DNA of 64,000 bases from Bacillus sp. AFS055030 (GCF_002574545.1 NZ_NUGT01000006.1:74380-138379), one strand, 5' to 3'; positions 9,900-19,425 are shown, counted from the stretch's first letter. The notes: a model not told the origin generated them from the sequence alone. Made by a program: numbers and translations.

Positions 9900-10652
9900 T
9901 TAATTTACTTTTTGTTCGTGTTCCATTTCCCATAGTTTTTCAAAGAATGGTTGACCTTTTACGATTCTTCCGCATAATTGCTCATGTCGCTCTGACCATC
10001 CACATTTAATTTCATCATATAATTGGGACCATATATCCTCAAATGACAAATCCTGAATTTGTTGATAAGAACTTGGATTCCACTCAGTGTACCAATATCG
10101 AATCTCCGAAGGATTTTTTGATGAATGCAGTTGATCTAACGCCATAAATAATAACTGCTTTAGTTGTCTTTCTTTTCTTGTGAGTCCGCTCATAATAATT
10201 GGCGAAGGTGACAGAATATGATGTTCTTTTGTGTCATCATTGACGATGTTTTGAAGATTATAGTGACTTACTTCAATCTCAGCTGTCATATCATACACCA
10301 TTTGTTCTTGCCTTGGTATTAAACGACTTTTTCGAATTGGGATATTATACCCAATTGTGTCAACCGCTATAATACCATTACCGTCAGTTACTACAAAGCA
10401 ATAATCTAGCTGAATTCGCTCATGATTCTTTCTTACATAGGACTTTTGAAACACTTCAGTTAATAGACCTGATGGAAGCTCTAATAGTTCATTTTCAATA
10501 TACTGATATAACTCTGGAGTAACCTTAATGACTGGAACTTGGTCTAATAATTCAACACTATCATCTTTTCTCCATTCAAAAAAATGACAGACATTGTAAC
10601 CATTTTCTTCACCTTCAAACCAATTGACCCATACATCATGTAAATACAACAT
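9900..10652 (-). CDS. yjbA: YjbA, UPF0736 family protein
   Basis: The 250-residue protein matches the UPF0736 family, whose members share the N-terminus [19 protein letters not shown] and the internal segment [16 protein letters not shown], both seen here. It is cytoplasmic by composition, with no signal or membrane segment. The family has no known function. A GAGGGG site precedes the ATG. Its place between trpS and yjaZ fits the general B. subtilis arrangement. Confidence 0.93.
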   Translation of the reverse strand: MLYLHDVWVNWFEGEENGYNVCHFFEWRKDDSVELLDQVPVIKVTPELYQYIENELLELPSGLLTEVFQKSYVRKNHERIQLDYCFVVTDGNGIIAVDTIGYNIPIRKSRLIPRQEQMVYDMTAEIEVSHYNLQNIVNDDTKEHHILSPSPIIMSGLTRKERQLKQLLFMALDQLHSSKNPSEIRYWYTEWNPSSYQQIQDLSFEDIWSQLYDEIKCGWSERHEQLCGRIVKGQPFFEKLWEMEHEQKVN

Positions 10653-10874
10653 TTACTACCCCTCACTTCACAACTGTATGTAACTTTCAGTATGGTCAGT
10701 GATTCACTAATTTATTCCATTTTCCACTGAATTACAAAAAGTGTTTAACAAACTGAATGAAATATCGTCAATAAATCATTAAAATATTACAGATTTTAAG
10801 CTTCTCTAATCCATAAATACTAAGCCATACATTCTATACAATCTAATAATCCACTCCGGTAGAATCGTTTGCAT

Positions 10875-11654
10875 TCAAATCGAAATATAATGTATTGCAT
10901 TTTCCTTAATCTTTTTACTTGGCGTTCGTAAAAGGACATCAGTTGACCATTCTGTTTGCTCTGTACAACTTTTAACAATGTCATATCCGACACTGTAACC
11001 CAATAATTTTGGAATTTCTTTCCCACCATACAAGTATTTGGAAAAATTATCATCATTACTTGTTATATCAAGTTTATCAATTAAATATTTTTTATAATAT
11101 AATTCACATTGCTTGGAAGAATATTGCTTTGTCCATGGTGCCTGAACTGCTTCTCCATACTTATCTAAAACTGCAGTTTCAGCTAAACCTTCTAAAATCA
11201 TTGCATCAAGTAATGTGACCTTTTTGTTTTTATATAACTTTGTCAATCTTACAATATGATGATACTCATGTAATAATACTGCTTTATGTTGTAAAATTCC
11301 TTCTAAAGGAGACAAAAATAAACAAATACAATTTTTATGTGCGAGTCCGCCCCTTTGGTAAGTCGTGTTTAAAAACATATTTCTCGTTCTATGACAAGGA
11401 AAAATAAAAATAGGTAGGTCAGGTCCATTAAACTCTCTTTTTAACTTCTCAAACTCTTCCGAAAGGCTTTTCCATATACCTTTTTCATCTAGTTGTTTCA
11501 AGTCATCTTTACTTAAGATTGAAAGCCTCGATAAACCGTGGGAAAGAAGATATTTATATAAACTCTCCTCATTAAATTTCGGAAAATATGGTAAAAGTTT
11601 TTTCATTACCGCTTGTTTATCTTCAATAAAATCAACCCATTTATAAGTTGGCAT
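10875..11654 (-). CDS. yjaZ: YjaZ, DUF2268 putative zinc metallopeptidase
   Basis: The 259-residue product carries HEYHH at 129-133, an HEXXH zinc site. A Glu-rich helix ILEGLAET follows at about 153-160 and could supply the third ligand, as in gluzincins. No signal peptide is visible. DUF2268 proteins of Bacillus are predicted Zn-dependent proteases, and no substrate is known. The ATG at 11654 lies 13 bases after GAGGTGA, a long spacing, so the start is less certain than the rest. It lies downstream of fabF but behind a terminator. Confidence 0.88.
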   Translation of the reverse strand: MPTYKWVDFIEDKQAVMKKLLPYFPKFNEESLYKYLLSHGLSRLSILSKDDLKQLDEKGIWKSLSEEFEKLKREFNGPDLPIFIFPCHRTRNMFLNTTYQRGGLAHKNCICLFLSPLEGILQHKAVLLHEYHHIVRLTKLYKNKKVTLLDAMILEGLAETAVLDKYGEAVQAPWTKQYSSKQCELYYKKYLIDKLDITSNDDNFSKYLYGGKEIPKLLGYSVGYDIVKSCTEQTEWSTDVLLRTPSKKIKENAIHYISI

Positions 11655-11735
11655 TATCCCAAGTTAATCACCTCAATTTACTATAAAGTATGATAATTAA
11701 CTAGTGAAAGTTACCTTTTTTCATTATAACTTCTA

Positions 11736-11767
11736 ATAAAAAAAGCTTAGGTAAGGACCTAAGCTAG
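11736..11767 (-). terminator. terminator of the fabH-fabF operon
   Basis: GCTTAGGT pairs perfectly with ACCTAAGC across a four-base loop, followed by seven Ts on the minus strand. Confidence 0.85.
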
Positions 11768-11797
11768 TTGTTAAACGATATAAAAATGATTTCAAAC

Positions 11798-13036
11798 TTA
11801 TTTAGTGAATTCTTTAAACGCTAAAGTTACATTATGTCCACCAAATCCTAATGAATTAGAAATTGCTGCTTTTACATTATACGGTCTCGCAACATTTGGA
11901 ACATAATCTAAATCACATTCGCTATCAGTTTCTTGATGATTAATTGTTGGAGCAATTACTTTGTTATGGATTGTTAATGCTGTAATAATTGCTTCAATTC
12001 CGCCAGCTGCCCCTAACATATGACCAGTCATAGATTTCGTTGAGCTAATTGGTACATTGTATGCATGTTCACCAAATACTTCTTTAATTGCCATCGTTTC
12101 AAATTTATCATTTAATTCAGTACTTGTTCCATGTGCATTAATGTAGTTAATATCCTCAATTGATAAACCAGCATCATCAAGTGCCATTCTCATTGCACGT
12201 GCGCCACCTTCTCCGCCTGGAGCTGGTGCTGTAATGTGGTGTGCATCACCAGTTGTTCCGTATCCAACGATTTCAGCATAAATCTTTGCTCCACGAGCTA
12301 ATGCGTGCTCTAATTCCTCAAGGAATACGATACCAGCACCTTCACCAATAATAAAGCCATCACGAGCATTATCAAATGGACGACATGCTTTCTCTGGATC
12401 TGGATTTAATGATAAAGCTCTCGCAGCACAGAATCCAGCAAGACCCATATCAGTAATTGGTGCTTCTGCGCCACCAGTAATCATTGCAACAGCATCGCCA
12501 CGTTGAATAATTTTAAATGCATCACCAATTGAACTTGCACCAGAAGCACAAGCTGTAACTGTACAACCGTTTGGACCTTTAGCACCTGTTAGAATAGATA
12601 CTTGTCCAGATGCCATATCAGGGATTAGCATTGGAATAAAGAATGGGCTTACTCGACGAGCACCTTTTGTTTTGAAAGTATTAAACTGTTCTTCATATGT
12701 TTCCATACCACCGATACCAGAACCAATCCAAACACCAACTTTTGGAGCAATTTCTTCATCAATCGTAAAGTTTGCATCTTCTAAAGCCATTTTTGAAGCT
12801 GCAATTGCATAGTGAGTAAAACGGTCCATACGTTTTAATTCTTTTTTATCAATATATTTTTCAGGATCAAAGTCTTTTACTTCTCCCGCAACTTTAACAG
12901 GGAAATCATCAGGATTTTTACGAGTTAGAACACCAATTCCACTCTTTCCATTCATTAAATTTTCCCATACTGTATTTATATCATTACCAATAGGTGATAC
13001 TGCACCTAAACCTGTAATAACAACTCGTTTTTTCAT
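11798..13036 (-). CDS. fabF: 3-oxoacyl-ACP synthase II, FabF
   Basis: FabF elongates acyl-ACP with malonyl-ACP in type II fatty-acid synthesis. The 412-residue product has the Cys-His-His triad contexts TACASGASS (about 162), [11 protein letters not shown] (about 302) and [12 protein letters not shown] (about 339). The frame is open a little further upstream to an ATG at 13057, but that ATG forms part of the AAGGAGG ribosome binding site. The start giving [11 protein letters not shown] at 13036 is therefore chosen. It follows fabH by 26 bases in a two-gene operon. Confidence 0.96.
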   Translation of the reverse strand: MKKRVVITGLGAVSPIGNDINTVWENLMNGKSGIGVLTRKNPDDFPVKVAGEVKDFDPEKYIDKKELKRMDRFTHYAIAASKMALEDANFTIDEEIAPKVGVWIGSGIGGMETYEEQFNTFKTKGARRVSPFFIPMLIPDMASGQVSILTGAKGPNGCTVTACASGASSIGDAFKIIQRGDAVAMITGGAEAPITDMGLAGFCAARALSLNPDPEKACRPFDNARDGFIIGEGAGIVFLEELEHALARGAKIYAEIVGYGTTGDAHHITAPAPGGEGGARAMRMALDDAGLSIEDINYINAHGTSTELNDKFETMAIKEVFGEHAYNVPISSTKSMTGHMLGAAGGIEAIITALTIHNKVIAPTINHQETDSECDLDYVPNVARPYNVKAAISNSLGFGGHNVTLAFKEFTK

Positions 13037-13062
13037 ATCAAAAAAATCCTCCTTCAATTAGA

Positions 13063-13998
13063 TTATCTTCCGAATCGAAGTGCTATTGCACCCCAAGTTA
13101 ATCCGCCGCCAAATCCAACTAATACTAATACATCGTCTTCTTTAACATTACCTTTTTTATATTCTTCAACTAATGCAATTGGAATTGAAGATGAAGATGT
13201 ATTACCATGACGATCAATAATTACACTCATTTTTTCTTTAGGAAGTTGTAATCTTTCTCTTGCTGCGTCCATTATACGAGTATTCGCTTGGTGTGGAATT
13301 AAGAAATCCACTTCTTCTTTAGTTAATCCTGCTAATTTTAATACATTTTCACAAGAATCTCCCATTTGACGAACTGCAAATTTAAATACTTCTCGTCCAT
13401 TCATTACTAAGTGATCTCCACCTTTATAAAGATGTTTACCACCTGTACCGTCTGCACCTAATTCATAAGAAAGAATTCCTCTACCTTCACTTACCGGACC
13501 GATAACCGCAGCTCCTGCACCGTCTCCAAATAAAACTGCCGTATTTCGATCTTCCCAGTTAACAATTTTAGTTAACTTTTCAGCTCCGATTACTAGAATT
13601 CTACTGTATGTACCAGTTTTTACAAATTGAGTTGCAGTTACAACCCCATAAATAAATCCAGCACAAGCAGCACTAATATCCATCGCAGCAGCATTTTTAG
13701 CTCCTAGTCTTTCTTGAATTACACATGCAACTGATGGAAACGACTTATCTGGCGTAACAGTTCCAACTAAAATTAAGTCAAGTTCTTCAGCTTTTACATC
13801 TGCATCCTTTAACGCTTCTACTGCAGCTTCATATGCTAAATCAGAAGTATCTTGTTCGTCACTAGCAATTCTTCTTTCTTTAATTCCTGTACGGCTAACA
13901 ATCCACTCATCTGAAGTGTCCATCATTTGTTCTAAATCATAATTCGTTAATTTTTTTTCGGGTACGTATGAGCCAATACCTAAAATTCCAGCATTCAT
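13063..13998 (-). CDS. fabH: 3-oxoacyl-ACP synthase III, FabH
   Basis: FabH starts fatty-acid synthesis by condensing a short acyl-CoA with malonyl-ACP. In Bacillus it favours branched primers. The 311 residues include the active Cys in [12 protein letters not shown] (about 112), His in [10 protein letters not shown] (about 237) and Asn in RHGNTSSSS (about 268). An AAGGCGGGG site precedes the ATG. It heads the fabH-fabF operon, directly behind a FapR-type operator. Unlike B. subtilis, no comZ gene lies upstream. Confidence 0.96.
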   Translation of the reverse strand: MNAGILGIGSYVPEKKLTNYDLEQMMDTSDEWIVSRTGIKERRIASDEQDTSDLAYEAAVEALKDADVKAEELDLILVGTVTPDKSFPSVACVIQERLGAKNAAAMDISAACAGFIYGVVTATQFVKTGTYSRILVIGAEKLTKIVNWEDRNTAVLFGDGAGAAVIGPVSEGRGILSYELGADGTGGKHLYKGGDHLVMNGREVFKFAVRQMGDSCENVLKLAGLTKEEVDFLIPHQANTRIMDAARERLQLPKEKMSVIIDRHGNTSSSSIPIALVEEYKKGNVKEDDVLVLVGFGGGLTWGAIALRFGR

Positions 13999-14038
13999 TA
14001 ATATCCCCGCCTTACTTTTTTATTTTTTATGTCTTCTT

Positions 14039-14084
14039 ATTATTACCTGGTACTAATTTTATGAAATAATATGTACTTTGTCTA
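14039..14084 (-). promoter_or_regulatory. fabHF promoter with FapR operator
   Basis: On the minus strand TAGACA (14084-14079) and TAAAAT (14061-14056) are 17 bases apart. Overlapping the -10 is ATTATTACCTGGTACTAAT at 14039-14057. It differs at one position from the FapR consensus ATTAGTACCTGGTACTAAT. FapR represses fatty-acid genes and is released by malonyl-CoA, so this arrangement predicts classical repression at the -10 and start site. Confidence 0.88.
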
Positions 14085-14147
14085 CATTTTTATCTTTTAA
14101 AAGATAGGCTATGTAAAAAAGATGAAATATTTCTAAGAGAATACCTT

Positions 14148-14248
14148 TCATTGGACGAATCTTAAAGCCAATGAGAAGAATTTTTAAACGAATAGTATTC
14201 TACTACAAAAAAGGAAATAGTTCAAAAAACGAACTATTTCCTTTTTAT
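14148..14248 (-). terminator. hairpins between yjaV and fabH, including a strong terminator
   Basis: AAGGAAATAGTTC and GAACTATTTCCTT (14209-14246) form a 13-bp stem with T runs on both sides; this should end the yjaU-yjaV transcript. A smaller hairpin, TCATTGG with CCAATGA, lies at about 14149-14176, of unknown role. Confidence 0.8.
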
Positions 14249-14278
14249 CATTCAATATACGGATCGGAATACAATTCA

Positions 14279-15085
14279 TTAATAAAGATGAAAATGTTGT
14301 TGTATTTGCTGTTTTTGCTTTTGTATACCGTCCTCAAGTGAAGTTGTATTAATAATAACAAAAGGAGTTGCATCTATATGGTTTCTCATTTGAGAAAACT
14401 TTATTCCATCAATCATATTTTGTAATCCGGTAAAATTTCCGTCCTTTGGTAAGTACATACATTGTTTTGCTGTAATGATATATTTATGTTCTTTTAATTC
14501 CTTCTCAGAAATAATTCGAATTGCTTTACCTACATCTTCAACAAATAGAATTTCATTGGAACCATATATGTTTTTTATCGAATCATTTCTCTTTCCTAGG
14601 TCTTGAACAATTAATTCATGTACTAAGCCTGCGGATGGCTCCCAAGGTCCATATAAAGAAGGAATTTCAATATAGGTAATCGTACAATCTATATTTTTGC
14701 TCAATTCATTTACAGTTTTTTCTAAGTCAGCTAATTCTTTTTTTGTAGATAATAAAAAGATAATATCCTTGCTTTTGCTAATAATCTTATTAAAAAATTC
14801 TTCTGTAAACTCTAAACGATTAATTGTGCCCCTTAATTTTAATTCGTCATAAAAATGACAAATAAAAATGGTATCATATTGCTCATTCTCTAATAAAAAT
14901 TGCTCTTCATCCAAAAAGATGACCCTTGCATTTCTTCCAATTGAGAAGATTTTTTCTTCACTTATTAAATCACTTTCATTTCCTTTTTCCATCACAACAG
15001 CTGAAACATCATTATATTCCATTAGTTGGCAAACTAACTCATATCCTATAAATCCACTCGATCCAATAACAGCACACCTTTTCAT
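14279..15085 (-). CDS. yjaV: YjaV-like, NAD(P)-binding Rossmann-fold protein
   Basis: The 268-residue product starts KRCAVIGSSGFIGYELV, an extended-SDR-type dinucleotide-binding motif (GxxGxxG). It has epimerase-like features such as IPSLYGPWEPSAG. The frame extends to 15169, but AGAAGGAGG stands seven bases before the ATG at 15085, which decides the start. I do not see the YxxxK catalytic pair clearly, so enzymatic activity is uncertain. It is co-transcribed with the hydrolase-like gene upstream. The name rests on gene order (yjzC, yjzD, yjaU, yjaV, fabH as in B. subtilis). Confidence 0.75.
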   Translation of the reverse strand: MKRCAVIGSSGFIGYELVCQLMEYNDVSAVVMEKGNESDLISEEKIFSIGRNARVIFLDEEQFLLENEQYDTIFICHFYDELKLRGTINRLEFTEEFFNKIISKSKDIIFLLSTKKELADLEKTVNELSKNIDCTITYIEIPSLYGPWEPSAGLVHELIVQDLGKRNDSIKNIYGSNEILFVEDVGKAIRIISEKELKEHKYIITAKQCMYLPKDGNFTGLQNMIDGIKFSQMRNHIDATPFVIINTTSLEDGIQKQKQQIQQHFHLY

Positions 15086-15117
15086 TATTAACCTCCTTCT
15101 TTTAAAAAATATAATAA

Positions 15118-15843
15118 CTACAAAACATCCTGATATTTTTTTAAAAACTTTATTAAGTTTTTTCCACAATCAAATTTTTTCTCTTCTAATGAAATCAAAA
15201 TCGAAATCGGCAAATTATTTTTATGTCGTTCTTCTTCTAAAAGTCTAATATCACTTTTCCATTTATAATGATTTCTTGTTGTCGTGTAAATTTTAATTGG
15301 TGAGATTGTTTCATAAAAAAAACATTCTCTATCTATAACCATATATATGTCTGAAGCTTTATATGCCTTCAAAATTTCATGAACTGTTCTTTTATAAAAC
15401 AGTTTATTTTCTCTTTCTAAATCTAATTCATTTTTTAAATTCAACGAAGGATTTAATAATGAAATACTCCTTACTTTTTCCTTTAAGAGGCCAAGTAATT
15501 TACAAACAACAAGTGCTCCAGTACCTTCCCCAATTATATGAATAGATGGATTTAAAATTTCTTTTCTCATGACTGAATGATATAAGCTTTCTGCTAATTC
15601 GACAGCGTCATCAGAACCCCAATTTTTTCCATACAAATTTGAAGTGAATACTGTGTATCCTTCATCTGTTAAAGTTGATAATAACTTTCTTTTATCAAAA
15701 TGCTGCAATAAGCAACTATGTGCATTATCTACGTAATGAGTATTCCCACCGACATAGAGTACTCCGAAACCATTCGGTCTAATAGGTAGATGAATAACTG
15801 CATATTGATCCTCTTGTTTAAAAAATCTCTCAGTTACAGGCAT
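15118..15843 (-). CDS. yjaU: YjaU-like, alpha/beta-hydrolase-fold protein without catalytic serine
   Basis: The 241-residue product resembles a small alpha/beta hydrolase: an early VLYVGGNTHY strand-loop and the nucleophile-elbow-like stretch IHIIGEGTGALVV. In a working enzyme the elbow reads GxSxG. Here it reads GEGTG at about residues 105-109, with Gly in place of Ser. It is therefore probably not a conventional serine hydrolase. The ATG at 15843 is set by AAGGTG seven bases upstream; a GTG three codons earlier overlaps that site. It forms an operon with yjaV (32-base gap). The symbol rests on synteny. Confidence 0.65.
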   Translation of the reverse strand: MPVTERFFKQEDQYAVIHLPIRPNGFGVLYVGGNTHYVDNAHSCLLQHFDKRKLLSTLTDEGYTVFTSNLYGKNWGSDDAVELAESLYHSVMRKEILNPSIHIIGEGTGALVVCKLLGLLKEKVRSISLLNPSLNLKNELDLERENKLFYKRTVHEILKAYKASDIYMVIDRECFFYETISPIKIYTTTRNHYKWKSDIRLLEEERHKNNLPISILISLEEKKFDCGKNLIKFLKKYQDVL

Positions 15844-16007
15844 TCTTATCACCTTATTATTAATGTAGTATTTTTGGGGAATTATAAAATAGGTATAAAA
15901 AAATTCTTAAGTTACTTTTTTTAATTAAAACTTTTTAATTATAACTTCAATTATCAAATTTCTAGGTATATAATATGATAAGAACTAACTAGATAGGAGT
16001 GATTAAA

Positions 16008-16196
16008 GTGCGTTTTATTATGACATTGTTCTGGAGCTTTGTTTTATGCCAAATGGGAGCTTACGTTTTAAGTTCAATGACTGGCGGAGAATATAATTTC
16101 ACAACTGCTTCAGTTATGGCTGTAGTATTATCATTAGCTATTTCAGTTCTTAGCGAAGCAATAATCCCTAATGAACCTGTTGCAAAACACCACTAA
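16008..16196 (+). CDS. yjzD: YjzD-like small membrane protein (DUF2929)
   Basis: The 62-residue product MRFIMTLFWSFVLCQMGAYV... has two hydrophobic helices, about 4-25 and 34-55, separated by a TGGEYNF turn. That fits the DUF2929 family and the position of yjzD in B. subtilis. The start is a GTG at 16008, six bases after TAGGAGTG; an upstream in-frame GTG lies within that site. Function is unknown. Confidence 0.75.
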   Translation: MRFIMTLFWSFVLCQMGAYVLSSMTGGEYNFTTASVMAVVLSLAISVLSEAIIPNEPVAKHH

Positions 16197-16338
16197 AATC
16201 TATATATAACATATGTTGTAGCACCCAAAAACGTTCAAGTAGGTATATACATATGTCTTCAATTTATAGGTTTAGTTGATTTATAAAATACAAAAATTTT
16301 GATAAATACCTTCAGTATTTTGTATATTGTAATCGTAT

Positions 16339-16381
16339 AAAAAAGCGCCCTCGATCAACTAATCGAAAGCGCTTTTTTTTA
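16339..16381. terminator. bidirectional terminator between yjzD and yjzC
   Basis: AAAGCGC ... CGAT, loop, ATCG ... GCGCTTT form a two-part stem with A and T runs. It serves the convergent genes yjzD and yjzC. Confidence 0.8.
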
Positions 16382-16435
16382 TTTCTTTTTAAGTTTTTAT
16401 TTGTTGGTTCTATGACATTTCTAAAGTTAATAAAA

Positions 16436-16618
16436 TTATTTAAATTTGGATTTATATGTCCACTTTCTGTTATGGTTTTGTGTATCTGGGAAAACTTCTC
16501 CAGCTTGGAGTTTAATTTGTTTTGGGTGATTTACATTACTTCCTGTTTCACCGATTTCCACGTATACTCCATTATTTGGTGCTTTGTCGCCTGGTCGAAA
16601 TTGATGTGCTTGACCCAT
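16436..16618 (-). CDS. yjzC: YjzC family small protein
   Basis: The 60-residue basic, soluble protein contains FRPGDKAPNNGVYVEIGETG and ends in a Lys-rich tail, matching the YjzC family as I know it from B. subtilis (similar length and GQKAPN/EIGETG segments). An AGAAGGAGG site precedes the ATG. No enzymatic motif or membrane segment is seen. Function is unknown. It is convergent with yjzD. Confidence 0.85.
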   Translation of the reverse strand: MGQAHQFRPGDKAPNNGVYVEIGETGSNVNHPKQIKLQAGEVFPDTQNHNRKWTYKSKFK

Positions 16619-16770
16619 AATTCATTCCTCCTTCTATTTAGGTTCTTATTGTTCCTCTAAAAATAAAGTTTTTCCGCTTAAAAAGATGGTATCATTAGTA
16701 ATTATTGGCTTATTATCCAATAATATTTTTTCTTAAAAAGATTAACATTAAAAAATAAAAGGTGATGAAG

Positions 16771-17583
16771 ATGAAAACAAAACACTTAATTGCACTAGAT
16801 TTAGACGGCACCTTATTAACGGATGAAAAAACGATATCTGAACGTACTTTAAAAGTGAACCAACAGTTAAAAAATCAGGGTCACGAAGTATGCATTTCAA
16901 CCGGTAGACCTTTTAGAGCTAGTAAAATGTATTATGACCAATTAAAGCTCACAACTCCAATTGTAAACTTTAATGGTGCTTATGTTCATCACCCTCTTGA
17001 TGATTCGTGGGGAGTTTATCACGAATCTTTACCTTTAGAAGTGGCAAAAGAGGTAATTAGTTCTTGTAGAGAGTATGAATTAAAAAATATGTACGCTGAA
17101 GTAATGGATGATGTTTACGCCGATAAACACGAAGAGGAGATTCTCCCACTTTTTCACTATTTAAAAGAAGATATAATCCATGGAGATTTAGTTATAAATC
17201 TTACGCAAGCTCCAACATGTCTTCTAATCGATAGTGAAGAGTCTCATGTGACAAGTATTCGTGAGCACCTATCTAATGTCCACGCAGAAGTCATTGATCA
17301 CCGTCGCTGGGCAGCACCTCATCATATCATCGAAATTGTTAAAGCAGGTATGAATAAGGCAATAGGTCTACAAAAAGTAGCATCTTACTATAATATACCC
17401 CGAAAAAACATTATTGCTTTTGGGGATGAGGATAATGATTTAGAAATGATTGAATATGCGGGTCAAGGTGTTGCAATGGGGAATGCAATCCATCAATTAA
17501 AGAATATTGCAAATCATACAACATTATCTAATCAAGAAGATGGAATCGCGATTTTCCTTGAAGATTTTTTTAACTTAAAATGA
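16771..17583 (+). CDS. yitU: Cof-type HAD phosphatase YitU
   Basis: This HAD-superfamily phosphatase of the Cof subfamily has motif I LIALDLDGTLL at residues 6-16, motif II ISTGRP, a C2 cap in the middle and motif IV GDEDNDLEMIEYAG near residue 214. B. subtilis YitU can dephosphorylate the riboflavin precursor 5-amino-6-ribitylamino-uracil phosphate, so a role in flavin synthesis is likely but not proven here. Several in-frame starts overlap; AAAGGTGA fits the ATG at 16771 best and gives 270 residues, the B. subtilis length. Confidence 0.85.
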   Translation: MKTKHLIALDLDGTLLTDEKTISERTLKVNQQLKNQGHEVCISTGRPFRASKMYYDQLKLTTPIVNFNGAYVHHPLDDSWGVYHESLPLEVAKEVISSCREYELKNMYAEVMDDVYADKHEEEILPLFHYLKEDIIHGDLVINLTQAPTCLLIDSEESHVTSIREHLSNVHAEVIDHRRWAAPHHIIEIVKAGMNKAIGLQKVASYYNIPRKNIIAFGDEDNDLEMIEYAGQGVAMGNAIHQLKNIANHTTLSNQEDGIAIFLEDFFNLK

Positions 17584-17766
17584 TAATTTGGCTTTGTCAT
17601 TAATTTCAAAGATACCTAATAATAACCACTTATAACAATTTGCTATTGGTGCATTCTATAAAGGACTTCACCAAATGGATTATCCACTTTTTGATTTTGA
17701 TCAATTACTATTGGAAATTCTTAAGAAGTCAAAACAAAAAGCTTTCCTATTTAGGAGGGAATCACG

Positions 17767-17910
17767 ATGGGCAAAAGTAATAAGTCTAAGCGCTTTATTC
17801 AACAAAGTTCTGATTCTGTTACAAAGTACTCTGAAAAATTCCCTTATCACTTTACATTAGCTGAAGCAGAAGAGCGAAAAGCTAATCATAGCCAAAGCTT
17901 TAATGCTTAA
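17767..17910 (+). CDS. 47-residue hydrophilic protein, unknown
   Basis: An ATG at 17767 follows AGGAGGGAATCACG, and the frame runs 47 codons to TAA at 17910. The product begins MGKSNKSKRFIQQSSDS and ends NHSQSFNA. It is basic at the start and polar throughout, without Cys or membrane segments. I do not recognise a family. Small, Lys- and Gln-rich proteins of this kind in Bacillus are often spore components, which is only a guess. A hairpin overlaps its stop and a terminator follows. Confidence 0.65.
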   Translation: MGKSNKSKRFIQQSSDSVTKYSEKFPYHFTLAEAEERKANHSQSFNA

Positions 17911-17962
17911 TTTAAAGCATTAAAAACAAAAAACAACCATTGGAATAATCCTTTGGTTGTTT
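17900..17962. terminator. terminators between the 47-codon gene and the lipoprotein gene
   Basis: A small hairpin (AATGCTT with AAGCATT) overlaps the stop codon at 17910. It is followed by AACAACCA ... TGGTTGTT with A and T runs, which should stop both convergent genes. Confidence 0.65.
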
Positions 17963-17969
17963 TTATTTA

Positions 17970-18473
17970 CTAGTAAGCAACTGTTTGAATAACTGGTTTT
18001 ATTTCCCCATTAAGATCCTTCTCATTAACCTTTGATGCAACGATATTTGCAGTTATTTCGTAATTTCCATGTGGAAGTTTTTTATTTAAAAAATTAACTT
18101 GCTCTTCCCAAATTTGTGTTTTACCACCAGGAACTGCAACATTTGTAATGACCTGTGCATAAACCATTTCTCGAGATGATTGATAAACTACTTGTCCACT
18201 CTCATCTTTAATTGTAAAATCAACCGTTTGTGATGAAGGGAATATAAAATTTGCAGGGATTTTATTATCATTAAGTAATGAATATTTCATCTTTACAAGC
18301 CCGTTAGCTTTTGTAATTTCAAGTGTTGGTGAAAGCTTTTCAACGTCAAATTCATTAATTTGACCTACCGTTTCTTTTGTATTTGGTGTTGGTTTTATTT
18401 CTTTTTCACTTTTTGCACCACAACCAGAAAGAAGCAATGAACAAACTAATAGTAGAATCGTTCTCTTTTTCAA
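17970..18473 (-). CDS. lipoprotein with BsuPI (intracellular proteinase inhibitor-like) domain
   Basis: The product starts with TTG at 18473, eight bases after AAGGAGGGG; an ATG further out contains that site and is not used. Residues 1-17 form a lipoprotein signal peptide with lipobox LLSGC, giving Cys18 as the lipidated residue. A short linker is followed by a beta-rich domain (about 55-150) with FIFPSSQTVDFTIKD and GGKTQIWEEQVNF, which fits the BsuPI fold. In B. subtilis the inhibitor gene ipi lies next to yitT. This version is predicted to be tethered outside the membrane rather than intracellular. Its target is unknown. Confidence 0.75.
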   Translation of the reverse strand: MKKRTILLLVCSLLLSGCGAKSEKEIKPTPNTKETVGQINEFDVEKLSPTLEITKANGLVKMKYSLLNDNKIPANFIFPSSQTVDFTIKDESGQVVYQSSREMVYAQVITNVAVPGGKTQIWEEQVNFLNKKLPHGNYEITANIVASKVNEKDLNGEIKPVIQTVAY

Positions 18474-18530
18474 AACAATCCCCTCCTTTTTCATTTCCTT
18501 CCTAAATTATACCAAAAAGCTGACAACAAA

Positions 18531-18563
18531 AAAGACTAGCAAATAAAACTTTTTGCTAGTCTT
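18531..18563 (-). terminator. terminator after the first yitT paralogue
   Basis: AAGACTAGCAAA pairs with TTTGCTAGTCTT across a short loop; flanked by A-rich and T-containing sequence on both sides. Confidence 0.75.
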
Positions 18564-18570
18564 GATCTAT

Positions 18571-19425
18571 TTAAATCTTTCTAAATTCCCCTAACACATC
18601 AACGGTTTGCACTACATTCGTAAAGGCTTTTGGATCTACCCTTTTTATAATTCTTTCCAAATCATATAATTCATAACGTGATAATACAATCATTAGGATA
18701 TCTTTATCTTGCTTAGTAAATGCTCCAGTAGCATTCATTTGCGTAATTCCTCGTACGAGTTTCGCATGAATTTCTTTTCTAAGTTCTTCACCCTTTGTTG
18801 TGATAATCATTGCTGTTAGCTTAACGTGACTAGTATGAACACTATCGATCACACGAGTAGTAACATATAAATTGATTAAAGTATAAAGAGCTTTTTCCAT
18901 ACCATATAACTGGCCAGCTGTAATGATAATTATTGCATTAAACAAAAAGAAATAGGTTCCAACTGGTTTCCCTTTTGATTTTGAAAGTACTAAGGCGATA
19001 ATATCTAACCCACCTGTAGATCCGCCAAATTTTAATGTCATTCCAATTCCAATCGCAGCAATTAAGCCACCAAAAACTGCATTAAGAAGAATATCATCAG
19101 AAAAAATCGGTTTAACAGGTAAGATTTCCAAAAATAATGTCATAATCCCTACACTAAAGAAACTAAAATACGTAAAGGAACGTCCAACTTTTTTCCATGC
19201 TAAGACGATAACAGGAATATTTAATAACGCTAAAAGAATCCCCGTCGTTGCTGTAAACGGAGTGTAGTCAGTAATAATATTTGAAAGTAACTGCGCTAGA
19301 CCTGCAAAACCACTTGAATAAACATTAGCAGGGATTAAAAAACAATTCATTGCAAACGCATTTAAGAAACCACCAATCATTACTACAATCAGCTTAAATA
19401 AAAGCTCTTTATTTCTTTCCACCAA
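18571..19425 (-). CDS. YitT family membrane protein (paralogue A)
   Basis: This 284-residue protein has five to six membrane helices in its first 190 residues (DUF161 repeats, with GGFLNAFAMNCFLIPANVYS and GGSTGGLDIIAL). A cytoplasmic DUF2179 domain follows, ending in NVVQTVDVLGEFRKI. The frame is open much further upstream, but GAGGAGG lies eight bases before a TTG at 19425, and that start matches the length of the neighbouring paralogue (283). Function of the family is unknown; transport is often assumed. It is highly similar to the product of 19926-20777, so the pair looks like a tandem duplication. Confidence 0.85.
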   Translation of the reverse strand: MVERNKELLFKLIVVMIGGFLNAFAMNCFLIPANVYSSGFAGLAQLLSNIITDYTPFTATTGILLALLNIPVIVLAWKKVGRSFTYFSFFSVGIMTLFLEILPVKPIFSDDILLNAVFGGLIAAIGIGMTLKFGGSTGGLDIIALVLSKSKGKPVGTYFFLFNAIIIITAGQLYGMEKALYTLINLYVTTRVIDSVHTSHVKLTAMIITTKGEELRKEIHAKLVRGITQMNATGAFTKQDKDILMIVLSRYELYDLERIIKRVDPKAFTNVVQTVDVLGEFRKI

